55,276 nucleotides of DNA, taken from positions 1 through 55,276 of the IMG/VR virus record IMGVR_UViG_3300044628_001308. One strand, 5' to 3'. The stretch's first letter is position 1. Every line of letters starts with the position of its first letter. The notes beneath the pieces are model-generated. The model did no database searches and was not told the DNA's origin. It saw nothing but the letters and a program-made list of their open reading frames with translations. This stretch comes from a virus. The translations under genes and the position numbers were made by a program. This document shows positions 24,901 to 35,600 of the stretch, piece after piece.

Positions 24901-24988
24901 CTCCAGTTACAGAAAAAGTTACAACACCTAACCCTTGATTTGTACAATCTCCTGTTATTTTAAATTGATTTACATTTATAGCACCCAT
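21920..24988 (-). CDS. Multi-SprB-repeat fibre/adhesin protein with Thr-Pro stalk
   Basis: A 1022-residue protein. Residues about 1-640 form a row of roughly six or seven Ig-like repeats of SprB type, each with a C-x-x-(D/N)-NG start, a GG-x-x-PYxY centre, and an end such as [17 protein letters not shown] different beta domain follows, then a Thr-Pro stalk at about 721-874, then a Cys-rich C-terminal domain ([28 protein letters not shown]). The modular form suggests a long fibre with a receptor-binding tip. It overlaps the upstream structural gene by one base (TAATG). The Thr-Pro tract mirrors that of the plus-strand gene at 14466-16199. Confidence 0.75.
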   Translation of the reverse strand: MGAINVNQFKITGDCTNQGLGVVTFSVTGDTPNWLAIESPTANLNLPTSALTQVDNVYYYSGLSSGSYFLQVYDSTYSNYVVVNFHISSGTCVSIETTSTTCGLDNGAVTATTQYSYGSGSIFTLYDIDNNFISSGNSTSNEYVFPPVSAGTYYVVADDGGGCTGKSASCIVTNSTPFDYGYYVVNDGSCINNNGSGKIFLTGLSDPSLYTVNWLTSVNGQTGTTVTGLTAGLYNVEVTNNDGCSLSKIITITGVDPLGIGGFMTYPPSCFTNDGEINIIVTGGTAPYYIGCSNGDSAIIFNNDYTFTGLFSGTYNFNIIDAGVCTVSGTTSINTSNSFQVLSIDTTNSICNNNSGSVNITLIGSGYYTYSLTDSLNDTTTFGPTTNIVQNFDTLSSGDYDLVITDGVCTYQTTITIDNTELFTISAITQNTTCGLNNGSIQLLASSGGTLPYSYQITGFGPSSMSTFNNLSPGNYTATVTDLAGCSQTLDLYINDSNSILFDLVVTQPTCGNNGEISTLIYEGNPTFTYNWSPNVNGQTGTTVTSLSGGTYSLEIIDSSGCTSTETVVLNGTNVQVSYQTYNICNDNFQNTGILGKRSIQQMFAEGFKDLTYDDTGCIIVSANFIADITVDGENTQQVFYVSSGLTEYPSDYEWGQAITEVLESYSGISKVEINYSLNQIKIYNKCVEIDGCLPETIYYLSDANIVINLKLEYNISCYQCIVTPTPTTTQTLTPTPTPTQTVTQTLTPTPTPTQTVTQTLTPTPTQTVTQTVTQTLTPTQTLTPTQTLTTTPGLSPTNTPTLTETPTNTPTPTNTPTLTETPTNTPTPTETPTLTPTETPTNTPTPTETPTLTPTESPTNTPTQTLTSTPTPTPTTTTPPYCYQGEIAKETTYKYYDCCYPYGEISGTTGSLIETVCYDITKSSTNVTQILPAVICDTSILTRCCQVELGYDLVSFLSACIAAQTTLYLSVPCLDDHCDLGVALGIYSDVSCTTLAPDGIYSDGTNYGIQSGGIYTFQGLC
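22365..22825. repeat. Thr-Pro coding repeat tract, minus orientation
   Basis: About 460 bp of degenerate short units such as GTTGGTGTTAATGTTTGTGT that encode [11 protein letters not shown]-type stalk repeats on the minus strand. It is the inverted counterpart of the tract at 15588-15980. Confidence 0.85.
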
Positions 24989-27900
24989 TATTGATTACAT
25001 ATTATTTGAAAATTTATCCCAACATTTAATTCCAAATTACTTTGGTTACTAAATAATTCACAAGTATTACAAGTATTATTATATATAGTAACGATATTTG
25101 TTGTTTCGTCAATATAATATGATAAACCTTCATCAATCATTTGTGGTAGTGAATCATAAAGGGCGTTTAACCAATTCACTTGAGTTGGGAAACTTGTTCC
25201 ACTAACGGCATATCCATTACCATCAAAGAATTTGTAATTCACAATTTGAATACCATTTAATCTTACATCAACATACCATTCAGATGCTATACTATTAATT
25301 AAACAATCATTATTTAAATCATAACCATTATTATTTAAATATGTTGTTAAAACATCCCCTAAAACAACCCCAAATGAATTAACATTGGGACTAGAACCCC
25401 AAGGATAAATAGGACATTCAATAGCTTGTCTTGGGCAATCAACAGGTATTAATTGTCCGATAGCATAACAAGGTTTACATGGAACAAGAACAAGTTGACA
25501 ACCCATTTGTCTTCTCCATACAAACTTTTGTCTATGGAAAATTGAGTTTTCTAATTTGGTACCTGTATTCCATATTGTGGTAGCAGGAACCATTTGTTCA
25601 ATTAATTTTATCCAATAAGTACCCAAACCATTAACATAATCAATCATTGTTTGATATGTAAAATTATCGTTAGGGACATTAATTGCCTGACCTGATTCTA
25701 AGTATTTCCAATAGATAGATTGAAGGGTTGGATACCCACCTGTCTTACCATCGGTAATAAATTGTCTATTTCTAACATTAATTGTATTATGCCAAAAAGT
25801 TTGTGCAAATTCAAAAAATGTTTTTTCTTTTGGTTTTGGGCTGATTACCGTCCAATCAATCCCACCCCTTTGTGGGTATGGAGTATTTGGTGTTGGGTTA
25901 CAACGTGTTGGTTCAACATAGTTTAACCCTTGATTAGGTATCGGATAATTATATTGCCTTGACATAGTCCAAACATCATAAACCAACCCTTGAGCCGGAT
26001 TCATAAATATGTCAACATTCTTAACATTTACAACTAATTTATCACTATTAACAGGATAATATGCATTGAAGTTTCCATCAAAATTAGTTCTTAAACCAGT
26101 TTGAGTATCTGTCCAACTTTTCTTATTATCAACTATTCTACGTAATTTATAACCCAAATTCATATAAGGGAAAGTTCTATATCTTTGTAGGTATTCTTCA
26201 CCATAGTTAAATGGTAATAATGTCGTTTGGTAATTAGGGTTAGCACCTGTAAAAACACTATTCGTAGTATCTACTTGTTCCGGCATCCTATGTTGTGGTG
26301 TGGATTCAAACCAACCTCCTCCAATTTGGAAATAGTAAGAATCACTTGTTGTTGGCATCATTGGATAACCAAAATCATCTATTGGATAATCTTCAGGATA
26401 AACATTTACATCACTTATAATACTTGTTGTTGTAAATCCTGTAAATTGTTGTCCATGTATTGAGTATATATCCGTTGTATCTAAAACAGGTAATTGTTGG
26501 GTATATGTTCCTCCTGATAATTGAGCGTATTGACCATTAAACTCCTCAATATTTATTTTTTGATCCGCAATGTATATGTATTCATTAAATTCAATTAAAG
26601 CTTCTGGAGCTCCAATTAATCTTAATAATATTTCAATAGATTTTCTTGTACCTTTAGATTTAAAAAGGTATGCCGAATTTAAAATTAAGTTTCTATAATA
26701 TTGGTAGTTAAGTTCCTCAGGTGTCATACCAACCGACAAACCACTAAAATTATTACTTCCAGGGTTAAACACAGAATCCAATAATTGATCATTTGTAATT
26801 GGTGAGATATTTGGATCCCAACCTAATGTCATTGCTAAATTCTTTAACAACTGAGATGGTATATCATTTTTAATATTGTAATTAACATTATTCATGTTTG
26901 ATAATGCCGATATAAACTTTTTTGTTTCATCAAAACTTCTACCATATATCTGTAATACCTTCTCTATTTTTTGATCAGGAGTATCAAATTCTTTAATAGC
27001 TCCTGTTGTTAAAAAACGTGATATTAAATTAGTACGATATAAATCTAAGTTAGCCGCAAATTCATTTAAAGTAGTAAGATAGTTATCAAACGCCAATGAC
27101 GATATATCTAAATTCCATTGACCATTTTTAGGAAATGTGATTGCTTGTGTCGTTAAATAAACCGTACCATCCTCATTTTCTCTTGGGACCGTAAACGTTG
27201 ACGTATATATTGGAGTTATAGATCTGTTTAACAAAAATTGTTCAACCTCATCCATCGCTTCATTGAATGTTTTATTTACGTATATATCATTAGGTCTAAT
27301 AACCAAAGAATCATAAGATATAGGATTACCTGAGAATGGGTTACCTTTAACAACAAAATTTAATGTAGTGGATGTATTATTAGAAGGACTATAGAATATA
27401 AAAGGATATTCACTACCATTAATAAATAATGAATATTTTGGGTAATTTACCGTAAAATTTCTTAAAGATGAAACTTCAATTTCAAGTAGTTCAAAATTTC
27501 TATTGGCATTTGAACTATAATCAATATCAAATGGGTTTCTTAAAGAACTTATATAAACATCAAATGTTGTTTCATCCTCAACCGAATCATACAGAATGTT
27601 TGTTGCAGTTTCAGTTGTACTATAATTTGGTAAAACTGATGTAATTTCTAATGCTCCTGGAAAGAAATTAATAATATGTAAAATAGAAGTAGATACTCTT
27701 TTAACTAAAGAACCATATAATGTAAAGTTAGTAACTTGAGATAAATCAAAATTAGGATAAACTTTAAAGTTATTCGCTTGTATTACTCTTGATTCGGTAA
27801 CACTTTCAATATTTAACGTATCTAAAGATATAGGTTCTGAAAATGCTCCTATTGAAAAGTTTCTATTTTGTTTTTCAGTAATTGACGTGGTAAATTCAAA

Positions 27901-28014
27901 ATTTGCTTGCGTAAAACCACCACCATCAACAAGTTGTAAACCAACTAAGTTGTCAGAAAATGTCCCTTGACCGCTTGGGGACTGTGGTGGACAAGTATAT
28001 TTTTTTACCGCCAT
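24988..28014 (-). CDS. Large baseplate/tail protein with a gpI-like segment
   Basis: A 1008-residue protein. The middle (about residues 370-480) contains [29 protein letters not shown], and then [18 protein letters not shown] near 445-462. This pattern (a 'KGTR' helix followed by LLRLIG) is typical of the P2 gpI / tail protein I family, which forms part of the baseplate. The N-terminal 350 residues and the Cys-rich C-terminal 150 are of unknown fold; the C-terminus ([13 protein letters not shown]) is similar in style to the fibre proteins. Its place after the gp25-gp6 series supports a baseplate or fibre-connector role. Confidence 0.65.
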   Translation of the reverse strand: MAVKKYTCPPQSPSGQGTFSDNLVGLQLVDGGGFTQANFEFTTSITEKQNRNFSIGAFSEPISLDTLNIESVTESRVIQANNFKVYPNFDLSQVTNFTLYGSLVKRVSTSILHIINFFPGALEITSVLPNYSTTETATNILYDSVEDETTFDVYISSLRNPFDIDYSSNANRNFELLEIEVSSLRNFTVNYPKYSLFINGSEYPFIFYSPSNNTSTTLNFVVKGNPFSGNPISYDSLVIRPNDIYVNKTFNEAMDEVEQFLLNRSITPIYTSTFTVPRENEDGTVYLTTQAITFPKNGQWNLDISSLAFDNYLTTLNEFAANLDLYRTNLISRFLTTGAIKEFDTPDQKIEKVLQIYGRSFDETKKFISALSNMNNVNYNIKNDIPSQLLKNLAMTLGWDPNISPITNDQLLDSVFNPGSNNFSGLSVGMTPEELNYQYYRNLILNSAYLFKSKGTRKSIEILLRLIGAPEALIEFNEYIYIADQKINIEEFNGQYAQLSGGTYTQQLPVLDTTDIYSIHGQQFTGFTTTSIISDVNVYPEDYPIDDFGYPMMPTTSDSYYFQIGGGWFESTPQHRMPEQVDTTNSVFTGANPNYQTTLLPFNYGEEYLQRYRTFPYMNLGYKLRRIVDNKKSWTDTQTGLRTNFDGNFNAYYPVNSDKLVVNVKNVDIFMNPAQGLVYDVWTMSRQYNYPIPNQGLNYVEPTRCNPTPNTPYPQRGGIDWTVISPKPKEKTFFEFAQTFWHNTINVRNRQFITDGKTGGYPTLQSIYWKYLESGQAINVPNDNFTYQTMIDYVNGLGTYWIKLIEQMVPATTIWNTGTKLENSIFHRQKFVWRRQMGCQLVLVPCKPCYAIGQLIPVDCPRQAIECPIYPWGSSPNVNSFGVVLGDVLTTYLNNNGYDLNNDCLINSIASEWYVDVRLNGIQIVNYKFFDGNGYAVSGTSFPTQVNWLNALYDSLPQMIDEGLSYYIDETTNIVTIYNNTCNTCELFSNQSNLELNVGINFQIICNQ

Positions 28015-28016
28015 TT

Positions 28017-28922
28017 TTATACTATGTTGTTAAAACTTTTACTAAAATCAATATTGTTATTTCTATCTTGTCTAACCTCATATAATAATTCATTAAATTG
28101 ATCACGTACTTCAAATAAGTTGTATTGTTTGTAAATGTTATTAGCACTATCGTAGATTGTGTAAATACCATCATCAATAGATTTGGTTTGATTACCATAA
28201 AGGGCAATTGCCAATGTTGATATATCGTGTTCTACGATTTCAACTTCTGTAGTTATAGGATTAAAAAATGTATTAGTTATAATAATATTCTGATCAGGTT
28301 GACCAATAAATGGTGTTGCACTTGGTTTATTAGTTGGAGAAGATGATGGTGAAAGTGTACAGAAAAGTAAATTTGATGTACTTTCCACATATCTATATCT
28401 AATAGCTTTTTGTGATGTGTTTGTTAAATTTTGCACAACAGGTTCACAATAAAATGATGAGGTTATAATTCTAAAGAAATTAGGAATTTTAGTTCCATCA
28501 GAATTTAAGTATTCAACTCTAAAACCAATTAAACCTTGATTAACAAATTTATTTCTATATTGTGATGGAACATTATTTAAGTCAACCACAATACCTTTAA
28601 CATTAGGTAATGAAGATAGAACACCACAATCTGTTATTTTAGTTCTAATTTCTGCCGGTCTAATATACAATGTATATATACCTAATTTATTAAATTGATC
28701 AGCTGGTAATTTTAAGTTATATAAACCACCTAAAATTTCAACACCTGAATTACCACCAGTTGTTGCATTGTGAAAATATGGTCTTAAAATAGATTTTGCA
28801 TCTAATTTAGTTAAAACAAAGTTATCTGTTTCATCCCTTGATGGCGTATAATTCAAGATGATCTCTACGTCATCAGGACTAACGTCCGCACTTCTTATTG
28901 TTCCGTAATTACCTGTAGCCAC
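28017..28922 (-). CDS. Virion structural protein (GTG start)
   Basis: A 301-residue beta-rich protein in the structural block. No domain is identified. A short SPSSSPTNKPSATP linker near residue 195 echoes the Thr/Pro linkers of its neighbours. The start is GTG at 28922: an in-frame stop lies three codons upstream and no early ATG is in frame. Probably a baseplate or fibre-attachment protein, by position. Confidence 0.6.
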   Translation of the reverse strand: MATGNYGTIRSADVSPDDVEIILNYTPSRDETDNFVLTKLDAKSILRPYFHNATTGGNSGVEILGGLYNLKLPADQFNKLGIYTLYIRPAEIRTKITDCGVLSSLPNVKGIVVDLNNVPSQYRNKFVNQGLIGFRVEYLNSDGTKIPNFFRIITSSFYCEPVVQNLTNTSQKAIRYRYVESTSNLLFCTLSPSSSPTNKPSATPFIGQPDQNIIITNTFFNPITTEVEIVEHDISTLAIALYGNQTKSIDDGIYTIYDSANNIYKQYNLFEVRDQFNELLYEVRQDRNNNIDFSKSFNNIV

Positions 28923-28969
28923 AAGAATTTAATTTATATTTAGTTTATTTTTCCTTACCTAATAAATAC

Positions 28970-30148
28970 TTAACTAAGGTCTTTTTTGACATTAAAAAAT
29001 CCATACCCATATTTTTCTAAGTCCCCAACATTATCAACCTCACCTATCCTTTCAATATATTCTAAGGCAGAGTTTTTACCTCTTTCAATAAAAACATTAG
29101 TTTGAACCTCAGGTTGATCAATAACATTTATTAATGCTTCGTTTTTAGTTAAACCAGTCATTATTAAATCATTTTGAGTAAACCCCGATGAATACACCAT
29201 AAAAAGTGTAAAATCTTCATAATCAAAATAATCAATTTGATTTATTGTATATGCAGTATATAATCCATTTGGATCAGGACCCCATACAGTACCAACACTA
29301 CCTGTAGTTCCCGTTACCTGAACCCCTACTTTAAATTTACCACTATAAAGATTACCCTTTGGTCCATATTGCGCTAAATCATTTATAGTTGATTCTGTAT
29401 ATCCCGTTATTAAGAATGGTATTGTTGTATAATTGTAGCTGAAGAAATCATTTATGTCTGTATTTGAATCCCCACTAAAAATGTAATCATAATTGAATGA
29501 TGTTCCCGTCCAATTACCACCAGCCGGTGTAAATGTTGCGGTACCATTAGGGTTTGATATTATAACATCATCAAATGGTGTAGTAATTGTTTTAGTTATT
29601 TTTGAAATACCCCATGGTGATGTTGCGGTCATAGTTATATGATATTCACTATTTGAAGTTGGATAATTATGTGAAATTGGTGAAGTACTTGTAAGTGTTA
29701 CTTTTGGTGATCCGTCACCCCAATCAACAACATATTTCACTAAAGATAAGAATTTTATAAATTCGGTGTCCGAAGTATTATAAAAAGAATACGTATAAGG
29801 ACTACCCGTGGTTCCCGAAAATAAAAAGTTATTAATTACATCTTTTTGTAAAACCGCACCATCAAAAACCGAATAATACCCCATATCAACTGCGGTTTCA
29901 GTAAACAATAATGATATAGTTAATCCCGTTAAAAGTGAATCACCGTTTGTACCACCCGACAACACATAAGTCATACCTGTATAAACTCCAATATTATCAA
30001 CACCAGTTACACTTGTTTCCCCTGTTAATATAGGACAACAAGGATCGGTAGTATCATATACATCGGTACCACCGGTGTACTGAACCAATCTAAGATCTCC
30101 GTAAATGTTTTCGGGAGATATTTTAAAGTAATATTTTTGTTCTTCCAT
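28970..30148 (-). CDS. PKD-domain virion structural protein
   Basis: A 392-residue protein with an Ig-like PKD domain at about residues 130-190: KYVVDWGDGSPKVTL, then ISHNYPTSNSEYHITMTA, the WGDGS and HxYxxxGxY-type hallmarks of PKD folds. Other parts are beta-rich and Gly/Thr-rich. PKD domains serve in protein or carbohydrate contacts at surfaces. It overlaps the next upstream gene by one base. Confidence 0.65.
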   Translation of the reverse strand: MEEQKYYFKISPENIYGDLRLVQYTGGTDVYDTTDPCCPILTGETSVTGVDNIGVYTGMTYVLSGGTNGDSLLTGLTISLLFTETAVDMGYYSVFDGAVLQKDVINNFLFSGTTGSPYTYSFYNTSDTEFIKFLSLVKYVVDWGDGSPKVTLTSTSPISHNYPTSNSEYHITMTATSPWGISKITKTITTPFDDVIISNPNGTATFTPAGGNWTGTSFNYDYIFSGDSNTDINDFFSYNYTTIPFLITGYTESTINDLAQYGPKGNLYSGKFKVGVQVTGTTGSVGTVWGPDPNGLYTAYTINQIDYFDYEDFTLFMVYSSGFTQNDLIMTGLTKNEALINVIDQPEVQTNVFIERGKNSALEYIERIGEVDNVGDLEKYGYGFFNVKKDLS

Positions 30149-30957
30149 TATGGGTTTACGTATTCATACCATTTTATTGGTGTCAATGCCTCACCAACTC
30201 TTAATGTTGTTGAGGTAGATGACACTTCATATGTCTTGTTATTATAATCTAAGTTTACTTTGTAATAAAAATAGTCTTGGGGTAAAAAATTAAACTTATT
30301 TGGGTTTATTAATGGTTGTGGTGTATTAGTCATTACAACATATACACCTAATTTTGCATCAAAAAATTTAGATGACATATAAAATTTATTTATATCGTAA
30401 AAGTTTCTGTCCCTTAACCAATAAATGAAAAACCCTTCTTTATCTCCAATATAATCCAATTTGAATTTAGGTTTTCTAATGTCTACGTTTGGTAATAATG
30501 CGTTTAAACTTACACTCATAAATTCACCTTGTTGTACAGGTAATATTATTGTGAAATAAATTTGTTGAGTTTTTTCATCTGTTGTATCGTAAAAATCCAA
30601 CTTAAAGAATGACTTAGTAAAAGGTTTACTATAATAGTATACCTCCTCATTTGTAAAACCTTCATTTATATAGGATATACCCCAATTTGTTTGAGTAACT
30701 GTAGTTGCAGTTATTGGTGATACATTATCATAAAAATAAAATTCATAATTTATATCTGTGTTACCATCAATATTAGAATTATGTGAAAAACGACTAATCT
30801 CAAAGTCATTTGGTGACCCAATAATTTCCTTAACCATATCTTCTTGGTATTCCGAAATACTATCGTCATGACCAGCAAAATCCCATTTCATTTCAATGGG
30901 AATATCCACATAATTATCTGTGGTTGGTCTTATTATTTTAATTTTATTCACACTCAT
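30148..30957 (-). CDS. Virion structural protein, unknown
   Basis: A 269-residue protein from the ATG at 30957 (an adjacent in-frame TTG is less likely). Aromatic- and Asp-rich, mainly beta, with no known motif. It overlaps the upstream 577-residue gene by 14 bases and the downstream gene by one, so it belongs to a tightly coupled set of baseplate/fibre genes. Function is unknown. Confidence 0.6.
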   Translation of the reverse strand: MSVNKIKIIRPTTDNYVDIPIEMKWDFAGHDDSISEYQEDMVKEIIGSPNDFEISRFSHNSNIDGNTDINYEFYFYDNVSPITATTVTQTNWGISYINEGFTNEEVYYYSKPFTKSFFKLDFYDTTDEKTQQIYFTIILPVQQGEFMSVSLNALLPNVDIRKPKFKLDYIGDKEGFFIYWLRDRNFYDINKFYMSSKFFDAKLGVYVVMTNTPQPLINPNKFNFLPQDYFYYKVNLDYNNKTYEVSSTSTTLRVGEALTPIKWYEYVNP

Positions 30958-32677
30958 CAACTATAGGTTCTGCAATAACGTTTATGTTTTGTACTCCTAT
31001 TCCTTCTGGTGTTAATCTAAAAATAGTATTAACATATGGATAATGTTTACCATTCATAAATGGATAGTTAACACCAACACCATTACTATCTATATAACCA
31101 TAAGTATATAGATCTCTCCATCTGAAACTATTTGATAAATTAGAATAAAATGCGTAGTCAGGAATATCTAATATTAAATTAGAGTCGGCCTCTTCAATAT
31201 AGTCAGAATATTCTCTTATAACAATTGGACTATGGGGGTAATAATAATACCCGAATTCATTAGATGGTTGAGCATCAGTTTCAACATTAAATTTTAAATC
31301 ATTAAAGGTTATCTTATTATTATACTTTGAAATTACTCTCTCCGTTTGTTCGTAATCATTCCATTCGCAGAAATCACCATCAATGGTATCTCCTGTTACT
31401 AAATCTTCATTATAGTAAAATGGACCAACAGGTGGGAATGTATTTGAATTATATTGACCTTGAGTTATGTTTGTACTTGAAAGAAAATTACCTTGATCCC
31501 ACCAAGAATTTGGTAAACCATTATCTAATGGTTGATTAAATTCCCACCCTTGTTTCATACCTTTAGTCCATCCAAAATAACCTTTCCATAATGTAGTGAA
31601 ATATAATTCAGATATAGGTCTATTTTGATTATCACGTAGTGGTTTAATATCAATATCACAATTAAATGATAAAGTATATGATTGATTTCCCTCTTTAACT
31701 GAAACCCTATTTGTATTATTTGGAGTTATAACATCTTTTTCAAATTTTGATTTTGATTCAAATATATTTTGTTCAAATCCCGCCTTTATTAATAAAGCAC
31801 ATTCTGAATTAGTTAAAATTTTATGTTTTCTAACATAATATTCTGACATTGTTTCCCCACTATTACTTTTATTAATTATACGTTTAAATGTACTTGAGGT
31901 TCCATTTTGGAACGTGGTACCAGTAAAACCAACATTATAAATTTTAAAAATATATTCTTCACTACCAAACCCATCATCACCAAGTCCATTAACTTGGAAA
32001 ATAGTTTCACCATTATAATTAAATGGCAATTCAACAAATTCTCCTGTTAGTAACCCATGTTTCATAGGACATTTAAATGTAATATAATTAGCATTGTCAT
32101 CACTACCTGATGTTATTGTAAATGGTATTCCATCAGATGCCGCCCAAAACCAAGATGCGGTAGTTTCACTATCAATTGCAAATAATGGTTTTGTATAATC
32201 GTTACCATACGCATAACTCATATAATGAGTCCAATTATAAGTTGATGCACTTTTATTTATAAATGTTACATGGTTATTTGGTGGTTGAGTATATCCTACC
32301 ACATTATTGTCAACTCTAATAAAATCAAATTCAGAATATTGGGGGTAACCTTCCCAAGGGGTATTAGGATTTGTGGCGTAAGATATTGCGTTATTAATTG
32401 CGTTTGTATAATACAAATTATTTCTATATGGAACGTAGGTTGTTGATCCAGTGTATTCATTTTTAAATATAAATGAGTATTTAGTTACAGGTCTAAAAAT
32501 TGTTGATGATTGTCTTTCATCATCAAAAACCTGTTGTAAACTTAAATCAACGTTTCTATCAAATTCAACTATTTCTTTTTCAGTTTGTTCCAATGGAACA
32601 TCAATAAAAAGATTGGTATCACTTGATCCTTTATATCTTAAACTACCTAATACAATATTTGTTGAGTTGTCTATCAT
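30944..32677 (-). CDS. Virion structural protein, unknown
   Basis: A 577-residue protein of beta-rich, aromatic-rich composition (many W, Y and N), typical of phage tail-spike or baseplate proteins. No catalytic motif, signal or membrane segment is seen. It starts one base after the stop of the 1814-residue gene upstream. In T4 this position after gp6 and gp7 is held by gp8; relatedness to gp8 cannot be judged by eye. Confidence 0.6.
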   Translation of the reverse strand: MIDNSTNIVLGSLRYKGSSDTNLFIDVPLEQTEKEIVEFDRNVDLSLQQVFDDERQSSTIFRPVTKYSFIFKNEYTGSTTYVPYRNNLYYTNAINNAISYATNPNTPWEGYPQYSEFDFIRVDNNVVGYTQPPNNHVTFINKSASTYNWTHYMSYAYGNDYTKPLFAIDSETTASWFWAASDGIPFTITSGSDDNANYITFKCPMKHGLLTGEFVELPFNYNGETIFQVNGLGDDGFGSEEYIFKIYNVGFTGTTFQNGTSSTFKRIINKSNSGETMSEYYVRKHKILTNSECALLIKAGFEQNIFESKSKFEKDVITPNNTNRVSVKEGNQSYTLSFNCDIDIKPLRDNQNRPISELYFTTLWKGYFGWTKGMKQGWEFNQPLDNGLPNSWWDQGNFLSSTNITQGQYNSNTFPPVGPFYYNEDLVTGDTIDGDFCEWNDYEQTERVISKYNNKITFNDLKFNVETDAQPSNEFGYYYYPHSPIVIREYSDYIEEADSNLILDIPDYAFYSNLSNSFRWRDLYTYGYIDSNGVGVNYPFMNGKHYPYVNTIFRLTPEGIGVQNINVIAEPIVDECE

Positions 32678-32678
32678 A

Positions 32679-35600
32679 TTATCCTTCGGTATTTACGTAT
32701 AATTTAACAAACTTATCAATTGCAGTTTTACCATTATTTAACCCAAAATAAAAATGGAATGGAGCTCCAACTAAAACTTGATTTGTAACTTGTGGTGTTG
32801 GTAATGGTTGACCATTTACATCAAAATTAGTGATCATACCTAATTTAGTGGTTGAAGATTGAAAATATGGGTCAATATTAAAATCCAAGTTTTGATACCC
32901 TTTATGGAAGAAAGGTGAATACGTATACCAATTATTATTTTCAGACCCAAATATATTTGGTGATGTATCTATCTTCCATTGATAATGAGGGACATCTTGT
33001 GTCTTTGGAAAACCATAGTAATCTTGTATTAATGGTGATTGACTATATGTTTCAATACCAGGAGCAAACCTTCTTCTATATTTATATTCATCAGTTGGGG
33101 TTTCAAAGAATATTCCAAATACAGGTCTTGGTGGTGATTGGTTATCATCACCAAAATATATTGAGTTTGGATTAGGGTAATTTTCAAAAATAAATGGGTT
33201 AATTTTCCATTCAGAGTTTATTGATAATGCTTGAGCAAAATCACCATCTATTCTCTCCGCTTTTCTAGTACTATTAAAGAATTGGATAATACCTTTACCT
33301 TCACTATTACCACCACCTGTTGTTATAGGTAAGATTGATTGTCTAAATGTATCATTTAATAATCTAGATAAAAATCCAATTTGGATTATATCTGATGTGT
33401 CTTGATAAGAAGTAGATTTAACTTGATCAACCATATAACCATTAAAATTTGAGCTATTACATATCTCAGTAATAAACTCATCTCTAGGTCCTAAATCTGC
33501 AATTGTTGTTGGGAATTGGATTTGTTTTTCATTATAACCTAATCCAGGATATCCATTAACTATTGATGATGGCCAATTTGAATTAATCAAAGGTTTATCT
33601 TTCCCAATGAATTCTTGTGTACTTTGTTTCCATGGTGAAGATCTATAATAGAAACCATTAGTTAATTCATTAAAAACAATAACATCATCACAAAAATTAT
33701 ATGTTGGTATAGTAGACAAAGGCGCATATGTTGTGGTTTTATTAAATGAGAACATATATAATGTCCCATTTATCCAATTGTTTTGAAAAACTTGTGCAAA
33801 TACACCACGACAAGCAGCAAAGGTAATTGTAAATCTTGTTTTCCATTCTAAAAATAATTTAACATCTTCACCATATTCAGTCAAATATTTTTTATTTAAT
33901 AGACAATAACACCCACCTTTAACTCTACCTTCCGGAACAATACATTGATTTGCAGGTATAATAGATACATTATTACCAGATCCCTGATAACATTGTAATG
34001 ATACCATAGTATCACAATCAAAAGTTTGTGTTGGACTATCATATTGTTCTCCCGATATCTCAAGTGACATACCTGACCCTGATGTACCTTCGGTACCATC
34101 GGAAGTATAAAATGTAAAATTATTATTTTGGTGTACCGCAAAACCTGTTTTTGAGGTGGTAAGTCCATCTTCAGTTTTTGTAGATGTTGGTAATCGGTCA
34201 CTCCTCATAACCATTTTAGTTTTATCGTTAAAATTAACACCAGGTAATGTAGTATATCTATAATATGCCGGTGAATATAATGCAGATAATTGGTTTGATG
34301 GTACATCACCTATTTGACCCTTAGCTTCAGCTCCATTATCAGGAGTGTTTGCATTTTGACTTTCACTACCACAACTAAGGTAACCACCATTATTTTGTTT
34401 ACCTAAAAATGTACCACCCCCAATGTACGATGGTAAAAAAGCCGGTATCGTATAGTTACTTGATTGTAATATCGTTCTTGGAGTATTAGTTAATAAAGAA
34501 GATCCAATAAATTGCCATCCACTAACTGGTTGGTAATCGGCAACACTAAGATCATCCGTAGATAAATAATAATAAGGATAGTTTGAAGTAAACGCACTAT
34601 AATTAGGGTTAGATCCATCCGCAGGTCCTATATTAAAATTATATGATGGGAAATAAAGATTAGTAGTTGAGTTTGTTGTGGTGTTATGACTTGATGGTTT
34701 TAATCCTGTTGGTTGTATAGGGACATTTAAAAAATAATCCCCCTCAGGTGTTATAATATTACCATATGATTTACCAAATATCTTTGATAAATCGTATTTT
34801 ATCTTTTGTTTTGCAGTATGAACATCAACACCCCTATTTAAAATTATAATTTCAAAATCTGTATAGTTAGTCATTTGATCTAAAGCTTGTCCCGCATCAT
34901 AAGTATTATAAGTACCCTCACAACAATATATAAATTGGATTCTATGTTTTAAAAATGAACTTGTAGGAAATGTACCAGAGTTACTACTATTACCACATAT
35001 TGCCTGAAAAGCAGAAACGGTCATACCTGTTATCATCTGATAATATTCCACATCGGTAGGGTATTGAAGATCCCCAACTTCATCACCACTAATTGATGAC
35101 GGAATGTTTGAAATTACAGGTTGAGTAATTATAAAAGGTATTGTATTTCCATACGTATCATTAATATTTAAAGGGTTCGCATAAGTAACGCTTATTGATG
35201 TTTGACCTGTTGTTGTTGTACCCGTAATTGAGTTATTACCTAATAAATTTAAAGTAGCTCCCGTAATATTAACATTTCCATTGGATTTTGTTGGGTCATT
35301 AAAACTAATTGGTTTACCAACTTGCATTTGATCTTTAGTTCCTGGATTAGCTAAAAGAACTATTATTTGATCTTCAAAAAAAGTATTACCATTTAAAGAT
35401 GGGTTAACAAAACTTTTTATTCTATTTGCACCACCATAAGAATCAAAATATTTATCTCTTGTGTTAAATTCATTTAATTTTTGAGGAAAAGTTGCGGTTG
35501 TAGGAAACGCCCAACTTCTTGGGTCTTGACCACTATTATCCCAAGCCGCAAATAGGAATGGTTGTGGTGCGTGATACAACGCAAATTCATTACCAAATAT

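Noticed and set aside
14245-24988. Diversity-generating retroelement acting on the adhesins
   Set aside because: No reverse transcriptase or template/variable repeat pair with adenine-biased changes is visible in the window.
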